The notes beneath the pieces were generated by a model, which ran no database searches, was not told the origin of the DNA, and saw only the letters and a list, made by a program, of their open reading frames with translations. Source: Oscarella lobularis (Eukaryota; Porifera; Homoscleromorpha; Homosclerophorida; Oscarellidae). From it: a stretch of DNA of 64,000 nucleotides. Position numbers and translations under genes: made by a program. Where the stretch lies: NCBI RefSeq assembly GCF_947507565.1, contig NC_089182.1, positions 2,728,001 to 2,792,000 on the forward strand, given 5' to 3'. Positions 58,719 to 64,000 of this stretch are shown piece after piece (position 1 is the first letter of the stretch; every line of letters starts with the position of its first letter).

Positions 58719-59559
58719 ATGAGCGCGCTGGGCGGGGCTACGCTGTTCAAAAGCGAAGTGCACACCGATTTTCCTTCAGTTGCGGCTGAGGGTGGATGCG
58801 TCGCGGTTCGCCGCGTCTCATCCTTGAGAGGACTGGCTCGGGAGATTTGGCAGAAGGCAAGTGAGGATAGTTGGAACTCAGCGTGGCCCACGGTTAATTC
58901 CGTGCCGGAGCCTGTAGGCAGGGCGATGGGGGGCTTCGGCCTCGGTTTACGCACTGGGCAGAAGGATCGTCTAAGGTCTTATTGTCGTCAACAAGTACGG
59001 CCCGCGCTAGGCTCGAGCGGGCACGACTTGGAGGGGGTGTTCAACTATGGTCTGGTTGCCGGCACTTTTCTCACCCGAACGACGCGATTAGACCGACGAT
59101 GATCCGGCCCAGGAGCCTTCGATTCCTCCATTGCACTGTCTTCATTGTCGACTCCTACAAGCAGTGGTCAGCCTTTCTCCACTCCACAAGGCCCGGTTCT
59201 TCTCAGGAAGACATACCGAAGGCTTTGGTACCAGCGCACCGGGGTTTCGGTATTAGGGGCCGATTCTCATCCAGGTGGGTACTGATCGGAGTGGCCGAGG
59301 ACCCGCAACTCGCCCGAAAGTTTTTGGAAGGGGGTCATCGCTTTGCGAAGACTTCCCTGGGCTACGACGCGTCCGAACCTCCCCGCGGTGTAGCCTGGGT
59401 AACGCGAATACGGACGCAACATCAAAAGGTACGTACATAAATGAATTTTCAGTATCTTATTTTGTGCTTTTTAGAATCGTTTAGCTCGAAAAAACAGCGG
59501 GATCGTGAAAGTTTGGACGAGAAAGCCGATGAAAACCTCTTGAAGACGATCGTACTCCT
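58719..59559 (+). other. GC-rich multi-frame open region, unknown gene
   Basis: Long open frames exist in two forward frames (58719-59102, 58982-59440) and one reverse frame (58954-58646). A donor AAAGGTACGTAC at 59429 and an acceptor CTTTTTAG at 59474 would add a short exon coding SFSSKKQRDRESLDEKADE and ending KTIVLLC at 59565, typical of a real C-terminus. An exonic frame joined to it reads SLGNANTDATSKE. So a spliced forward gene probably ends here, but which upstream frame is used is unclear and I recognise no family. A structured RNA is also possible. Confidence 0.35.
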
Positions 59560-59571
59560 CTGCTAGTTTTC

Positions 59572-59937
59572 TATTTGTACTTTTTTTGTATTAAAAGAAA
59601 GGATTTCGTTTACTGGTTGCACTTGAATTCGGTGGCGCGATTGTCAATCCATACTGGAAAACGTTGTGACTTGAGGACGATTTACTTATCTTCGACTTCG
59701 GCCGTTTTTCGTAATATTAGCGAGAGATGGTTTTAGAGGACCGTAGATGGCGTAAATGACTCTCTGATCTATGGAGGAGCAGCGTATGCACGGTAGACAA
59801 ATCACTCAATACTTATTATATGAAAAAATAAGGCTAAGAATTTCGCGCAGTTCTAATTGTTAGCTGGAGTTCCAAAAGGAGAATTACACGCCACTTCTCT
59901 TGGATAGGATCTATGGAATATGCACACAACAACATTT
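59572..59937. other. Spacer 3' of HEATR5
   Basis: No coding potential seen. It is probably the 3' UTR/terminator region of HEATR5 (minus) and of the preceding unknown forward gene. Confidence 0.35.
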
Positions 59938-63970
<4,033 letters not shown>

Positions 63971-64000
63971 CTAAAAAATTAATCAATAATGATTAGTTGT

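Overview
The window looks like compact nuclear DNA from an early-branching animal. It carries recognisable animal orthologues (PNO1, TRAPPC5, RANBP3, JMJD7, LMBRD2, a GAPR-1-like CAP protein, TTLL10, a CELSR/Flamingo adhesion GPCR, DEPDC1 and HEATR5) in many short exons split by GT-AG introns that are mostly 45-70 bp long. Intergenic gaps are often tens of bases, and AT-rich TTAA runs fill introns and gene ends. The mix of adhesion receptors with unusual domain orders and very high gene density would fit a sponge, possibly a homoscleromorph such as Oscarella. That placement is inference from gene style, not from a sequence search.

Layout. Bases 1-11,047 are non-genic: a roughly 6.5 kb macro-unit, present one and a half to two times, made of a 1.36 kb single-copy-like block followed by a large 21/24-bp minisatellite array (1361-6493 and 8602-11047). 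The second unit is interrupted by a 717-bp Helitron-like element (6769-7485). A second, inverted copy of that element (11556-12300) lies just upstream of PNO1. The uninterrupted block near base 245 preserves the empty insertion site.

From 12.4 to 29 kb lie tightly packed conserved genes: PNO1, TRAPPC5, RANBP3, an ankyrin/coiled-coil/TKL-type kinase, JMJD7, LMBRD2, two secreted or surface Ig proteins, a CAP protein, and a TTLL10 homologue whose N-terminal part is an NlpC/P60-like peptidase domain. From 29.4 to 40.0 kb is one large CELSR-type receptor (nine cadherin repeats, EGF/LamG, a laminin-EGF pair, an SEA-like domain, a thrombospondin type-3 segment, HRM, GAIN/GPS, 7TM and an acidic/Ser-rich tail ending in a PDZ-ligand-like motif). 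DEPDC1 follows on the other strand.

After a 1.3 kb repeat-bearing gap come a single-exon one-pass membrane protein, a giant discoidin/Ig/FN3 receptor (45.0-52.6 kb), a reverse-strand LRR/Cys-rich/multi-pass receptor (53.2-57.5 kb), a poorly understood GC-rich stretch (57.9-59.6 kb), and the 3' part of HEATR5 running off the right edge.

How the genes work together: there is no operon-like pathway. The housekeeping genes serve unrelated cell functions (ribosome assembly, vesicle tethering, nuclear export, GPCR/endosome trafficking, hydroxylation) and are arranged head-to-head or tail-to-tail. About 20 kb of the window codes for adhesion and receptor proteins (the CELSR, Ig/FN3 and LRR receptors). 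The most unusual items are the NlpC/P60-TTLL fusion, the SEA-TSP3 insertion in the CELSR gene, and the satellite/Helitron complex.
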